DNA of 64,000 nucleotides from Microvirga sp052114605. Lineage in GTDB: Bacteria; Pseudomonadota; Alphaproteobacteria; Rhizobiales; Beijerinckiaceae. The notes beneath the pieces are model-generated. The model saw only the letters and a list, made by a program, of their open reading frames with translations. It did no database searches and had not been told where the DNA came from. The stretch spans positions 124,001-188,000 of the forward strand of contig NZ_JBFRFB010000004.1 in assembly GCF_052114605.1 (NCBI RefSeq). Reading direction: 5' to 3'. Positions 1-8,894 of the stretch are shown here, one piece after another (within the stretch, counting starts at the first letter, position 1; each line of letters starts with the position of its first letter). A program made the position numbers and the translations under genes.

Positions 1-4
1 TTTC

Positions 5-2269
5 GTGGTCAAGGGCGCCCTGATCTTCCCGGCAGCCGCCGCGCTCGCCTGGGCGGTGCTGGCCTATGCGTGCATCGATTTCGGCTTCTTCCAACGCATC
101 TTTCCCATTTCCGAGACGACCGAGCAGATCTATCGCGCCGGTGCCGAGGCCGTACTGGCTGCAACGCTCCTGGTGTTCCTGTTCGCCTATCTCAACCTCA
201 ATCGCTGGCATGTGCGCTACAGCCACGTGACGGCCTTCTGGCTCGCCTTCCTGGGCGCGCTCATCGGCCTTGCGATCATCGACGCGCCGGTGGCGGCGGG
301 CGTGGCGCGCATGTCCATCGCCGCGGTGGCCGGCATCGGCTTCATTCTCGTGATCCATCTGGCGACGCACGGCTATGACCGCGCGATCATGCTCGTGCCC
401 ACCTGGCTCCTGCTGATCGCCTGGGTCGTGGCTGCGAGCTTCACGGTGGTCGGACACGTCCTGTCCGATATCGCGCCCTCGGCCCTCGTTGGGGGCCTCG
501 TTCTCATCGTCATGCTCATCGGCTTCACGGTGATGCAGCACGCCTTCGCGGGCGGCGGCTTCGCGCGCGGCTTCGTGAACGATACGGAGCGCCGTGCGCT
601 CGCCCTCGCAGGCGCCGGCGACATCGTGTTCGACTGGGACGTGGTGGCCGACAACATCTTCGTCAGCCCCGAGATGGAGCATCAACTCGGCCTGAAGCGC
701 GGCGCGCTGGAAGGCCCCGCCTCCGCCTGGCTCGATCTGATCCATCCTTTCGACAAGGACCGCTATCGCCTTGCTCTCGATACGGTCATCGAGCAGCGCC
801 GCGGTCGCCTCGTTCAGGACTTCCGCCTGCGCTCGACATCCAATGCGCATCACTGGTATCGCCTGAAGGCACGTCCGGTCATCGGTTCCGATGGCGAGGT
901 GATTCGCATCGTCGGTACCTTGTCCGATGTGACGAGCAGCAAGAACGCCGAAGAGCGCCTGCTGCACGATGCGGTGCATGACAACCTGACCAGCCTGCCG
1001 AACCGCCAGCTTTTCTATGATCGCCTCGAAACGGCTCTGACATTCGCGAGCCAGGACGATGCCTTGCGCCCGACGGTACTCGTCATCGACCTCGACAAAT
1101 TAAAGGAAGCCAACGAGCAATTCGGCTATGCCGCCGGCGACGCAATCCTGCTCACGCTCTCCCGCCGTCTCGGCCGTCTGCTCAAGCCCCAGGATACGGT
1201 GGCGCGTATTTCGGGCGATGAATTCGCGATCATCCTGCTCTCCGAGCGCGAGCCCGACCGCATCATCGCTTTCGCCGACATGGTCCGCCGCATCGTCACG
1301 ACGCCGGTGACCTACAGCGAGCGCGAGATTTTCATCACGGCCTCCATCGGCATCGCCCTGCACGATCCGCAGATCGCGGCGCGGCGCGAGGAAGTGCTGC
1401 GCAACGCCGAGATCGCCATGGCCCATGCGCGCCGCCACGGCGGCGACCGCATCGAGGTGTTCCGCCCCACCATGCGCTCGGACCGCAGCGACCATTTCAC
1501 GATGGAAACCGATCTGCGTCACGCCCTCGAGCGCAACGAGATGAAGGTGCTGTTCAAGCCCATCGTGCGCTTGGAGGACAGGACCATCGCCGGTTTCGAA
1601 TCCATGCTGCGCTGGGATCATCCACGGCTGGGCCGCATCGGGCCGGAGGACTTCATGTCCATCGCCGAGGAGACGGGCCTCATCGTCAAGCTCAGCGGGT
1701 TCCTGCTCGAGCAGACCGCGCGCGAGCTGGCGATCTGGCAAGGCGCGCTCGAAGTCGAGCCGCCGATTTTCGCCAGCGTCAACATGTCGAGCCACCACCT
1801 GCTGCGTCATGACCTGCTGCAGGATGTGAAGACCGTTATCGCACGCACACGCGTCCTGCCCGGATCACTCAAGATCGAGATGACGGAAAGTCTCGTGATG
1901 GAGAACCCGGAATACTCGGCTCAAATGCTCACGCGCCTGCGCGATCTCGGCGCCGGTCTCTCGCTCGACGATTTCGGGACGGGCTATTCCGCCCTCTCCT
2001 ATCTCCTGCGGTTCCCCTTCGACACACTGAAAGTGGACGAGTCCTTCGTTCGCCAGATGGCCGCGGGCAAGCCGGTCATCCTGCGCTCCATCGTGAAGAT
2101 GGCGCACGAGCTCGGCATGGAAATCGTAGCGGAAGGCGCAGAGAGCGAGTCGGAAGCCATCGAGCTCTATCAGCTCGGTTGCGAATATGCGCAGGGTCCG
2201 GTCTTCGGTGAGCCTATGTCCGTGCTACAGGCGCGCCACCTCGTGGGCGCGGCGACGCAAGCGGCTTAA
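5..2269 (+). CDS. Membrane-anchored PAS-GGDEF-EAL cyclic-di-GMP protein (5' end probably cut by the window edge)
   Basis: Likely a cyclic-di-GMP turnover or sensing protein in the inner membrane. About the first 180 residues are hydrophobic with several membrane segments. A PAS-like domain follows (~200-310), then GGDEF (~320-480) and EAL (~500-745). The GGDEF signature reads SGDEF (~residue 402), so cyclase activity is uncertain. The EAL signature reads ESM (~residue 532), but the acidic residues of the phosphodiesterase are present: the Glu of ESM, MTES, DDFGTGYS and AEGAES. The usual Gln of QPIV is Lys (FKPIV). The apparent start is a GTG at the very edge, so the true start may lie upstream. 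The stop is 5 nt from the convergent YqgE gene. The family is sure; the direction of the enzyme activity is not. Confidence 0.9.
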   Translation: MVKGALIFPAAAALAWAVLAYACIDFGFFQRIFPISETTEQIYRAGAEAVLAATLLVFLFAYLNLNRWHVRYSHVTAFWLAFLGALIGLAIIDAPVAAGVARMSIAAVAGIGFILVIHLATHGYDRAIMLVPTWLLLIAWVVAASFTVVGHVLSDIAPSALVGGLVLIVMLIGFTVMQHAFAGGGFARGFVNDTERRALALAGAGDIVFDWDVVADNIFVSPEMEHQLGLKRGALEGPASAWLDLIHPFDKDRYRLALDTVIEQRRGRLVQDFRLRSTSNAHHWYRLKARPVIGSDGEVIRIVGTLSDVTSSKNAEERLLHDAVHDNLTSLPNRQLFYDRLETALTFASQDDALRPTVLVIDLDKLKEANEQFGYAAGDAILLTLSRRLGRLLKPQDTVARISGDEFAIILLSEREPDRIIAFADMVRRIVTTPVTYSEREIFITASIGIALHDPQIAARREEVLRNAEIAMAHARRHGGDRIEVFRPTMRSDRSDHFTMETDLRHALERNEMKVLFKPIVRLEDRTIAGFESMLRWDHPRLGRIGPEDFMSIAEETGLIVKLSGFLLEQTARELAIWQGALEVEPPIFASVNMSSHHLLRHDLLQDVKTVIARTRVLPGSLKIEMTESLVMENPEYSAQMLTRLRDLGAGLSLDDFGTGYSALSYLLRFPFDTLKVDESFVRQMAAGKPVILRSIVKMAHELGMEIVAEGAESESEAIELYQLGCEYAQGPVFGEPMSVLQARHLVGAATQAA

Positions 2270-2274
2270 AATCG

Positions 2275-2886
2275 TCAGGCGTGCCCCGCTTCCATGGACA
2301 GCATGGCGGGCTCGATCCCGATGCGGCGCAGGGCCATCTCGTAGCGGATCTCGACGGCGGTGTTGAAGATCAGCTCCGCGTCAGCCGGGCAGTTCAGCCA
2401 GCCATTGGTCTGAAGCTCGAGTTCCAGCTGACCGGCGCCCCAGCCCGCATAGCCCAGTGCCAGAACGGCATTCTGCGGCCCCTGCCCTCGGGCGATCGCC
2501 CGCAGGATGTCGACGGTCGCCGTCAGACACACCCCGTCATCGATGGGCAGGGTGGATTCGACGATGTGAAAATCGGGCGTATGGAGAACGAAGCCGCGGC
2601 TCGTCTCGACCGGACCGCCCATGAGAACCGGCATCCGATTGACCCGCTCGGGCAGATGGATGCGCTCCATTTCGGGAACGATTTCGAGCTGAACCAGAAG
2701 GTCGGGCATGGTCACATGGGCAGCCGGGCGGTTGAGGATGATCCCCATCGCCCCCTCGGGTGAATGCGCGCAGACATATATGACCGCTCGGGCGAAGCGC
2801 TCATCCGCCATGCCGGGCATGGCGACGAGAAGCTGCCCATCGAGATAAGGGGATCCGTCTCCGGGGTAAGAGAATTGAAAGCTCAT
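2275..2886 (-). CDS. YqgE/AlgH family protein (UPF0301)
   Basis: A 203-residue protein of the conserved YqgE/AlgH family, whose biochemical function is not established. The family core is visible: GQLLVAMPGM near the start, then a GIILNRP segment and a GGPV motif, followed by ALGYAGWGAGQLE, which is typical of the family. I chose the ATG at 2886, giving MSFQFSYPGD. The reading frame runs 25 codons further upstream, but that part does not look like family sequence. It is transcribed divergently from the DsbD-N-like gene at 2993. Confidence 0.9.
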   Translation of the reverse strand: MSFQFSYPGDGSPYLDGQLLVAMPGMADERFARAVIYVCAHSPEGAMGIILNRPAAHVTMPDLLVQLEIVPEMERIHLPERVNRMPVLMGGPVETSRGFVLHTPDFHIVESTLPIDDGVCLTATVDILRAIARGQGPQNAVLALGYAGWGAGQLELELQTNGWLNCPADAELIFNTAVEIRYEMALRRIGIEPAMLSMEAGHA

Positions 2887-2992
2887 GATTCGAAATCTGC
2901 CTCGCTGGGCCAGCAACCCGATCACGGGATCGTGGATGGCAGACCCGACCATAAAACGCATAAGTGAAGCGCCTCAGAGAGGCGTCAGTTCC

Positions 2993-3820
2993 ATGGCAAT
3001 CATGTTTCGCACCATTTCAGCCGCCTTTTTCCTGATCCTGACCGTTTTTTCGGCAGCCGCACAGTCCCTTTCCTCGCCGAGCGGCGCCAAGGGCTTCCAC
3101 TCTCAGGTCCGCCTGCTCTCCGGCGGCAAGCAAGGGTATGTGTGGCTGGCTGGCATCGAGTTCACCCTCGATCAAGGCTTCAAGACCTATTGGCGCAATC
3201 CCGGCGAATCCGGCCTGCCGCCCCGCTTCGACTGGTCCGGCTCGGAGAACGCCGCCTCCATCGAGATCCAATGGCCTGCCCCCAAGCGGCACGAGGACGC
3301 CGCCGGCGTCGCCTATGTTTATGGTCGCAAGGTCATCCTGCCCGTTCTGGTGAAGCCGGAGCAGGCCGGCAAGCCTATCAAGCTTGCGCTTGCTGTCGAT
3401 TACGGCATCTGCAAGGACATCTGCATCCCGGCCAATGCGGAGCTGAGCCTGCCGCTAGCCGAAGACGGCCCTGACCGCGCCGCCATCGAGCCGTTTCAGG
3501 CACGCGTTCCCGCTCCCAGGCCTTTGGGAGCATCCGGCGATCTGGCGGTGGCCGCCGTCACGGCGAAGGATCAGGCGGACAAGTCCGTGCTTGCGATCAA
3601 GGTGCGGGTCCCTGCCGGCACGAAACCTTCTCTTTTCGCCGAGGGTCCGGAGAACTGGTATCTGTCTACCTCAACCCCTGATGCGGACAACAACTTCACC
3701 GTCACAGTCGAGGAAAAGCCGAAGGATGCGGCACCCGCGCTCCTGCGCCTGACTCTCGTTGCGGGGGACAAGGCTATTGAGACGGAAGTGAGCCTCGACG
3801 GGAATGGCAAGCCGCGCTAG
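2993..3820 (+). CDS. Secreted protein with DsbD N-terminal-like domain
   Basis: A 275-residue protein that starts with a signal peptide (hydrophobic run ending AAAQS). The rest resembles the periplasmic alpha domain of DsbD (DsbD_N/DsbC family), which passes electrons to periplasmic thiol partners. A CKDIC motif (Cys ~140 and ~144) is the likely redox pair. Full DsbD has a membrane domain and a C-terminal thioredoxin domain; neither is present, so this is a stand-alone alpha-like domain. The start at 2993 was chosen because it gives the signal peptide directly; the open frame begins at 2885. It is followed after 42 nt by the peroxiredoxin gene, which suggests co-expression in redox homeostasis (inferred). 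Confidence 0.75.
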   Translation: MAIMFRTISAAFFLILTVFSAAAQSLSSPSGAKGFHSQVRLLSGGKQGYVWLAGIEFTLDQGFKTYWRNPGESGLPPRFDWSGSENAASIEIQWPAPKRHEDAAGVAYVYGRKVILPVLVKPEQAGKPIKLALAVDYGICKDICIPANAELSLPLAEDGPDRAAIEPFQARVPAPRPLGASGDLAVAAVTAKDQADKSVLAIKVRVPAGTKPSLFAEGPENWYLSTSTPDADNNFTVTVEEKPKDAAPALLRLTLVAGDKAIETEVSLDGNGKPR

Positions 3821-3862
3821 GAGAAAGCCCTCTTTCTCTCGGTACTGTTTGGAGACTTGCCT

Positions 3863-4345
3863 ATGGCTATTCAGGTTGGAGAACGCCTTCCCCAGGTCAC
3901 GTTCCGCGTCATGACCCCGGACGGGCCGGTGGCCAAGACCACGGACGATCTCTTCAAGGGCCGCAAGGTCGTACTCGTAGCCGTTCCCGGCGCCTTCACC
4001 CCCACCTGCCACCGCAACCATCTGCCGGGCTACGTGCAGAAGGCTGACGAGATCAAGGCGAAGGGCGTGGATTCCATTCTCGTGACCGCCGTCAATGACG
4101 TGTTCGTCATGGATGCCTGGTCGAAGTCGACCGGCGCGGAAGGCATCGAGTTCCTGTCCGACGGCAATGCCGATTTCGCCAAGGCGCTCAAGCTGACCAT
4201 GGACGGCTCGGGCTTCGGTCTCGGCACCCGCTCGCAGCGCTACTCGATGGTGGTCGAGGACGGCGTCGTGACGGCTCTCAACGTGGAAGATACGCCGTCA
4301 AAAGCGCAGATCTCCGGCGCCGAGAACCTGATGAAGGATCTCTGA
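3863..4345 (+). CDS. Peroxiredoxin, Prx5 type (AhpC/TSA family)
   Basis: A 160-residue cytosolic thiol peroxidase reducing H2O2 and organic peroxides. The active-site signature PGAFTPTC puts the peroxidatic Cys at residue 49. It is the only cysteine in the protein, so this is a 1-Cys enzyme that must be re-reduced by an external thiol. Glutathione is likely, since gshA is also in this window. The start at 3863 has a GGAG ribosome-binding site 8 nt upstream; an in-frame TTG two codons earlier is less likely. A strong intrinsic terminator follows at 4367. Confidence 0.93.
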   Translation: MAIQVGERLPQVTFRVMTPDGPVAKTTDDLFKGRKVVLVAVPGAFTPTCHRNHLPGYVQKADEIKAKGVDSILVTAVNDVFVMDAWSKSTGAEGIEFLSDGNADFAKALKLTMDGSGFGLGTRSQRYSMVVEDGVVTALNVEDTPSKAQISGAENLMKDL

Positions 4346-4366
4346 GAGATAACGAGGCCGCTGCTC

Positions 4367-4401
4367 AGAGCCGATCCACTGACGTGGGTCGGCTCTTTTC
4401 T
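4367..4401 (+). terminator. Rho-independent terminator of the peroxiredoxin gene
   Basis: AGAGCCGA pairs with TCGGCTCT. The stem extends by five further pairs (TCCAC with GTGGG, including one G-U) around a TGAC loop, and is followed by TTTTCTTTG. It starts 21 nt after the peroxiredoxin stop codon. Confidence 0.9.
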
Positions 4402-4424
4402 TTGTTGGCTCGCATTTTTTGACG

Positions 4425-4457
4425 GCGAACCGGAACCACTTCGCCGAGAAATGCTCA
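4425..4457 (-). repeat. Dispersed intergenic repeat of the GAGCATTT..GAAGTGGTTCCGG type, copy 1
   Basis: Read on the minus strand it starts GAGCATTTCTCGGCGAAGTG and continues GTTCCGGTTCGC. It matches the copy at 6902-6936 in opposite orientation. Its first bases coincide with the rnhA stop codon (TGA, 4457-4455), so the element abuts the gene end exactly. Elements of this type are widespread between genes in Hyphomicrobiales. Confidence 0.7.
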
Positions 4458-4934
4458 CCTCCCCGTCATGGGCAGCGGTCTTCCACTCCGCTTCTTGAAG
4501 GGCTGCATGGCNGCCACCGCCAGGGCATCGACGCGAATATTCGTGGGATCGTCCGCGTGTCCCTTCACCCAATGCCAGGAAACGTCGTGCCTGGAGGCCG
4601 CCTCGTCGAGGGCGCGCCACAGGTCCTCGTTCTTCACCGGCTTGTTGTCGGCGGTGCGCCAGCCGCGCCGCTTCCAGTTGTGCATCCACTGCGTGATGCC
4701 CTGGCGCACATATTGGGAATCCGTGAACAGGTCGATGGCGCAAGGACGCTTGAGGGCGTTCAGCCCCTCGATGGCCGCCTGAAGCTCCATGCGGTTGTTG
4801 GTGGTGTGGGCCTCCCCGCCGGAGACCTCCTTCTCGCTTCCCTTGAAGAACAGGATCGCGCCCCATCCGCCGGGGCCCGGATTGCCCGAGCAGGCGCCAT
4901 CCGTGTAGATCAGAATGCGTTCAGTTCCGTTCAT
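4455..4934 (-). CDS. rnhA: Ribonuclease HI
   Basis: Cytosolic endonuclease that cuts the RNA strand of RNA-DNA hybrids. At 159 residues it has the usual length. The catalytic acidic residues are visible in YTDGACSGNPGPGGWGA, NNRMEL, FTDSQYV and RVDAL. Base 4512 is ambiguous (n). It falls in the third position of a GCN codon (residue 141), so alanine is encoded whatever the base and the gene is intact. It overlaps thrB by 4 nt (ATGA), so the two are translationally coupled in the ispH-thrB-rnhA operon typical of alphaproteobacteria. Confidence 0.96.
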   Translation of the reverse strand: MNGTERILIYTDGACSGNPGPGGWGAILFFKGSEKEVSGGEAHTTNNRMELQAAIEGLNALKRPCAIDLFTDSQYVRQGITQWMHNWKRRGWRTADNKPVKNEDLWRALDEAASRHDVSWHWVKGHADDPTNIRVDALAVXAMQPFKKRSGRPLPMTGR

Positions 4935-5896
4935 GCCTCAAGTCCATATTCGCGGGCATGCTTCACGTGCCGGTGGAAGTGAAGCTTGCGGTCATATTCG
5001 AGCGGGTCCTTCGGCTTCACGAGCGCGCCGGGCGGCACGTTCAGCCAGTCCACGAGCCTTGTCAGCATGAAACGCATGGCGGAGCCGCGGCAGAGCACGG
5101 GCAGCGCCTCGATTTCCGGCAGTGTCAGCGGCCGGACGGATTGATAGCCTGCGAGCAGCGCCTTCGCCTTCGTCAGGTTGAACGAGGCATCCTGCTCGAA
5201 GCACCAGGCATTCAGGCAGATCGCGACGTCGTAGGCGAAGGCATCCGTGCAGGCGAAGTAGAAGTCGATCAGGCCCGACACTTCCGAGCCGATGAAGAAC
5301 ACGTTGTCCGTGAAGAGATCGGCATGGATGATGCCGGACGGCAGGTTCTTCGGCCAGGCATCCTGCAGAAAGGCCAGTTCCCGGCGGGTCCGCTCGGCAA
5401 GGCCCTGCAGGACCGTATCGGCCTGCGCCTCGGCTTGGGCGAAAAGCGGCGCCCAGGCATCCATGGACAGGGCGTTCGGCCGGTCCATGGCGAAGTCCCG
5501 ACCTGCGAGGTGCAGCCTGGCCAGGGCCGCGCCCAGGGAGCCGCAATGCTGGGCGGTAGGCCGCCGGACGGCGATGCCTTCGAGGAAGGTGATGATGACG
5601 GCAGGACGGCCCGCCACGCGGCCAAGAGCCTGCCCTTCGTGGTTGTTGACCGGCAGAGGGCAGTTCAGGCCCTTGTTGGCGAGGTGCTGCATGAGGCCGA
5701 GGAAGAACGGCAGATCCGCCTCCCGCACCCGCTTCTCGTAGAGGGTGAGGATGTAGGAACCCTTCGTCGTGTGGAGGAAATAGTTGGTGTTCTCCACGCC
5801 CTCGGCGATGCCCTTGTAGGACAGGACCGTGCCGATATCGTAGGTGGCGAGAAAGCTTGAGAGCTCCTCGTCGTTGACTTCCGTATAAACTGCCAC
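4931..5896 (-). CDS. thrB: Homoserine kinase, aminoglycoside phosphotransferase-like (ThrB type II)
   Basis: A 321-residue kinase phosphorylating L-homoserine for threonine synthesis. It belongs to the kinase-fold family used in alphaproteobacteria and pseudomonads, not to the GHMP-type ThrB of E. coli. Visible are the N-terminal MAVYTEVNDEEL, the NTNYFLHTTKGSYILTLYEKR segment, the catalytic HADLFTDNVFF and the metal-binding LIDFYFACTD. It starts 3 nt after the ispH stop and overlaps rnhA by 4 nt. Confidence 0.95.
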   Translation of the reverse strand: MAVYTEVNDEELSSFLATYDIGTVLSYKGIAEGVENTNYFLHTTKGSYILTLYEKRVREADLPFFLGLMQHLANKGLNCPLPVNNHEGQALGRVAGRPAVIITFLEGIAVRRPTAQHCGSLGAALARLHLAGRDFAMDRPNALSMDAWAPLFAQAEAQADTVLQGLAERTRRELAFLQDAWPKNLPSGIIHADLFTDNVFFIGSEVSGLIDFYFACTDAFAYDVAICLNAWCFEQDASFNLTKAKALLAGYQSVRPLTLPEIEALPVLCRGSAMRFMLTRLVDWLNVPPGALVKPKDPLEYDRKLHFHRHVKHAREYGLEA

Positions 5897-5899
5897 CGC

Positions 5900-6859
5900 T
5901 TACTCCGCCGCCTGCTCACGCAACTCGCGCGGGAGAGGAAAGAACACGCTCTCATCCGCCGTGGACACGCTCTCCACCGAGACCTCGTAGCGCTCGGCGA
6001 AGGCGTCGATGATCTCCTCCACCAGGATCTCGGGCGCCGAAGCGCCGGCGGTGATGCCGAGGCGGCGGACATTTCCGAACAGGGACCAGTCGATGTCGTC
6101 CGCCCGCAGGATGAGGCGGACCAGCGGGCAGCCTTCCCGCTCGGCGACTTCGCGCAGGCGCTGGGAGTTGGACGAATTGGGAGAGCCCACCACGATCATC
6201 GCATCGACCATGGGAGCCACGCGCTTCACCGCGCCCTGACGGTTGGTGGTCGCGTAGCAGATGTCTTCCTTGTGAGGCCCGACGATGCTCGGGAAGCGTG
6301 CCTTCAAAGCATCGACCATGCCTTGAGTATCGTCCACCGACAGGGTGGTCTGCGTGACGAAGGCAAGATTGTCGGGCTCGGCAGGCTGGAGCCTGGCGAT
6401 ATCGTCCACCGTCTCGACCAGGGTCACGACACCCTCGGGCAGCTGCCCCATGGTGCCGATGACCTCCGGGTGGCCGACATGGCCGATGAGAATGATATGG
6501 CGGCCGCGCTTGTGGTGCACCTGCGCCTCCCGGTGGACCTTGGTCACCAGGGGGCATGTGGCGTCGATGGCGAAGAAATTGCGGGCTTCCGCCGCCTCGG
6601 GAACCGACTTCGGCACCCCATGGGCGGAAAAGATCACCGGGGCGTCCGTATCGGGGATCTCATCGAGTTCCCGCACGAAGACGGCGCCTTTCCGCTTCAG
6701 GTCCTCCACCACGTATTTGTTATGGACGATCTCGTGGCGCACATAGACCGGCGCCCCATGGATCGCGAGCGCCTTCTCCACCGCGTCGATGGCGCGAACG
6801 ACGCCCGCGCAGAAGCCGCGCGGGGCACAGAGAAGGATATCGAGGGGTGGCTTCGTCAT
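5900..6859 (-). CDS. ispH: 4-hydroxy-3-methylbut-2-enyl diphosphate reductase
   Basis: Last enzyme of the MEP isoprenoid pathway, a [4Fe-4S] protein making IPP and DMAPP from HMBPP. The cluster cysteines are in APRGFCAGV (Cys17), DATCPLV and EDICYATTNRQ. The conserved SPNSSNSQRL substrate-binding segment is present. At 319 residues it has the usual length. I chose the ATG at 6859 (MTKPPLDILLCAPRGFC); the frame stays open 46 codons upstream through a repeat and is unlikely to be coding there. First gene of the ispH-thrB-rnhA operon. Confidence 0.96.
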   Translation of the reverse strand: MTKPPLDILLCAPRGFCAGVVRAIDAVEKALAIHGAPVYVRHEIVHNKYVVEDLKRKGAVFVRELDEIPDTDAPVIFSAHGVPKSVPEAAEARNFFAIDATCPLVTKVHREAQVHHKRGRHIILIGHVGHPEVIGTMGQLPEGVVTLVETVDDIARLQPAEPDNLAFVTQTTLSVDDTQGMVDALKARFPSIVGPHKEDICYATTNRQGAVKRVAPMVDAMIVVGSPNSSNSQRLREVAEREGCPLVRLILRADDIDWSLFGNVRRLGITAGASAPEILVEEIIDAFAERYEVSVESVSTADESVFFPLPRELREQAAE

Positions 6860-6901
6860 GATGGGGCGATGTGGCGAGAGGAAGCCCCTCCTGTCAAGCG
6901 C

Positions 6902-6936
6902 TAGAGCATTTTTCGGTGAAGTGGTTCCGGTTCCGA
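6902..6936 (+). repeat. Dispersed intergenic repeat, copy 2 (inverted relative to 4425-4457)
   Basis: Reads TAGAGCATTTTTCGGTGAAG followed by TGGTTCCGGTTCCG. It is the same element as at 4425-4457 on the opposite strand. The two copies flank the ispH-thrB-rnhA operon as inverted repeats about 2.4 kb apart. This copy lies 43 nt upstream of the ispH start. Confidence 0.7.
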
Positions 6937-7043
6937 ATGTCACACAATGACTATTTCTGCCCGGCGTTCCCTTAAGGGGGCTCGCCCTGACACCCAAGAC
7001 CTCATAGAAAGGATGTTCGCCCCACCCGATTTGCAGACTCTCG

Positions 7044-8894
7044 ATGGCATCCGCAGCTTCCCACGTCAGCTTTCTTCCCCCTGTCCTGACCTTCTGCGGG
7101 GCGGCCGTTATCGCCGTGCCCGTGTTTCGTCTCCTCGGCCTGAGCGCGGTGCTCGGCTATCTGGCCGCGGGCGTCGTCATCGGCCCCTCCGTGCTCGGTC
7201 TCGTCGGCGATCCGGAGACCATCGCGACGGTGGCGGAACTGGGCGTAGTGCTTCTGCTCTTCGTCATCGGGCTCGAACTCAAGATATCGCATCTCTGGTC
7301 GATGAAGCGCGACATCTTCGGGTTGGGCTTCGCGCAGCTTGCGCTCACGGCCCTCTGCCTCGGTGCCGCGGCGGTTGCAATGGGCTTCTCCATGAATGCG
7401 GCCTTCGTGACAGGCATCGCGGTCGCGCTTTCGGCGACGGCCATCGCGCTTCAGATGCTCGGAGAGCGCAACGACCTGCAGACCGGCTATGGGCAGCGCT
7501 CCTTCGCGATCCTCCTGTTCCAGGATCTGTCGGTCGTTCCTGTCCTCGCCATCCTGCCTCTCCTCGCCACTGGCGCCGCAGTGGAACATGAAACCCTTTT
7601 CGACCGCCTGATCACCGTGGCGGAGACCTTGGGCGCCATCGGCCTCGTGATCGTGATCGGCCGTTACGGACTGAACCCTTTCTTCCGCATCCTCGCCAGA
7701 ACGGGGGCGCGCGAGGTCATGACGGCGTCCGCGCTTCTCGTCGTGCTCGGCGCGGCCCTTCTCATGGAGGAAGTCGGCCTGTCCATGGCCATGGGCGCCT
7801 TCCTCGCCGGATTGCTGCTCGCCGAGTCGAATTTCCGCCATCAGCTGGAAGCGGATATCGAGCCCTTCCGGGGCATGCTGCTCGGTCTGTTCTTCATGAG
7901 CGTGGGCATGTCCATCGATCTCGCCCTCGTGCAGCAGCAATGGATGATGCTTGCCATTGCCGCCCCCACCGTGATCGTCCTCAAGACGGTATTGATCACC
8001 GTGCTCTCGCGGATCTTCGGTTCTTCATGGCGTGACGGCCTGCGCTCCGGCGCCCTGTTGTGCACGGCGGGTGAATTCGCCTTCGTGCTTCTGCCCGTCG
8101 CAACCGGCTTAGGGCTCATGGCGGCGAGCGAAGCGCAGCCCGTGACCGCGCTTGCCGCCATCACGATGCTGCTCGGACCCATGCTTTCGACACTGATCGA
8201 GAAAGCCCTTCAGTCGCGCCCCGAAAAGGCAGCGGCGCCGGATTATGATGAACTGCCAAACCATGAAGGCGAAGGATCGAGCCGCGTGCTGGTCATCGGT
8301 TTCGGGCGCTTCGGACAGATCGTCAATCAGGTTCTGCTGGCGCAGAACATCAACGCCACCGTCATCGACACGGATGTCGAGCGCGTTCGCGACGCGGCCC
8401 GCTTCGGCCTCAAGGTCTATTACGGCGACGGAACGCGTCTCGACGTGCTGCGCGCGGCAGGCGCCGAGAAGGCCGAGATGATCTGCGTGTGTACGAATGA
8501 TCCCGAGACGACCGTGCGGATCACCGAGATCATTCATGGGAATTTCAGGCATGCCCGAAGCTTCGTGCGCGCCTATGACCGCATTCAAGCGGTTCGTCTG
8601 ATGAATCTCGACGTGGATTACCAGCTGCGCGAGTCCTTCGAATCCGCCATCGTGTTCGGACGGGCCGCTCTGGAGGAACTCGGCTCGGACCCGGACAGTG
8701 CGGCCGCCGCCGCGCAGGATGTACGCAAGCGCGATATCGCCCGCCTCGTGCTCCAGAAGGAAATCGGCACCATGGGCGGCGCGGAGCTCGTGGTCGGTGC
8801 GAAGATCACACCCGAGCCCCTCACCTCACCCACCAGCCGCGCCAAGGCGCTCAGTCCTGAGACGCGCGACATACTCGGCGAAGAGGTGCTTTGA
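7044..8894 (+). CDS. Monovalent cation:proton antiporter-2 family protein (KefB/KefC-like) with TrkA-N domain
   Basis: A 616-residue inner-membrane K+/H+ (or Na+/H+) antiporter of the CPA2 family. About the first 390 residues are membrane helices, with VLGYLAAGVVIGPSVLG near the start. A cytosolic Rossmann (TrkA-N/RCK) domain follows from about 410, with the nucleotide-binding VLVIGFGRFGQ and a downstream ...VIDTD. No clear ribosome-binding site stands in front of 7044, so the start is only moderately sure. It overlaps the MATE exporter gene by one base (TGATG). Confidence 0.92.
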   Translation: MASAASHVSFLPPVLTFCGAAVIAVPVFRLLGLSAVLGYLAAGVVIGPSVLGLVGDPETIATVAELGVVLLLFVIGLELKISHLWSMKRDIFGLGFAQLALTALCLGAAAVAMGFSMNAAFVTGIAVALSATAIALQMLGERNDLQTGYGQRSFAILLFQDLSVVPVLAILPLLATGAAVEHETLFDRLITVAETLGAIGLVIVIGRYGLNPFFRILARTGAREVMTASALLVVLGAALLMEEVGLSMAMGAFLAGLLLAESNFRHQLEADIEPFRGMLLGLFFMSVGMSIDLALVQQQWMMLAIAAPTVIVLKTVLITVLSRIFGSSWRDGLRSGALLCTAGEFAFVLLPVATGLGLMAASEAQPVTALAAITMLLGPMLSTLIEKALQSRPEKAAAPDYDELPNHEGEGSSRVLVIGFGRFGQIVNQVLLAQNINATVIDTDVERVRDAARFGLKVYYGDGTRLDVLRAAGAEKAEMICVCTNDPETTVRITEIIHGNFRHARSFVRAYDRIQAVRLMNLDVDYQLRESFESAIVFGRAALEELGSDPDSAAAAAQDVRKRDIARLVLQKEIGTMGGAELVVGAKITPEPLTSPTSRAKALSPETRDILGEEVL

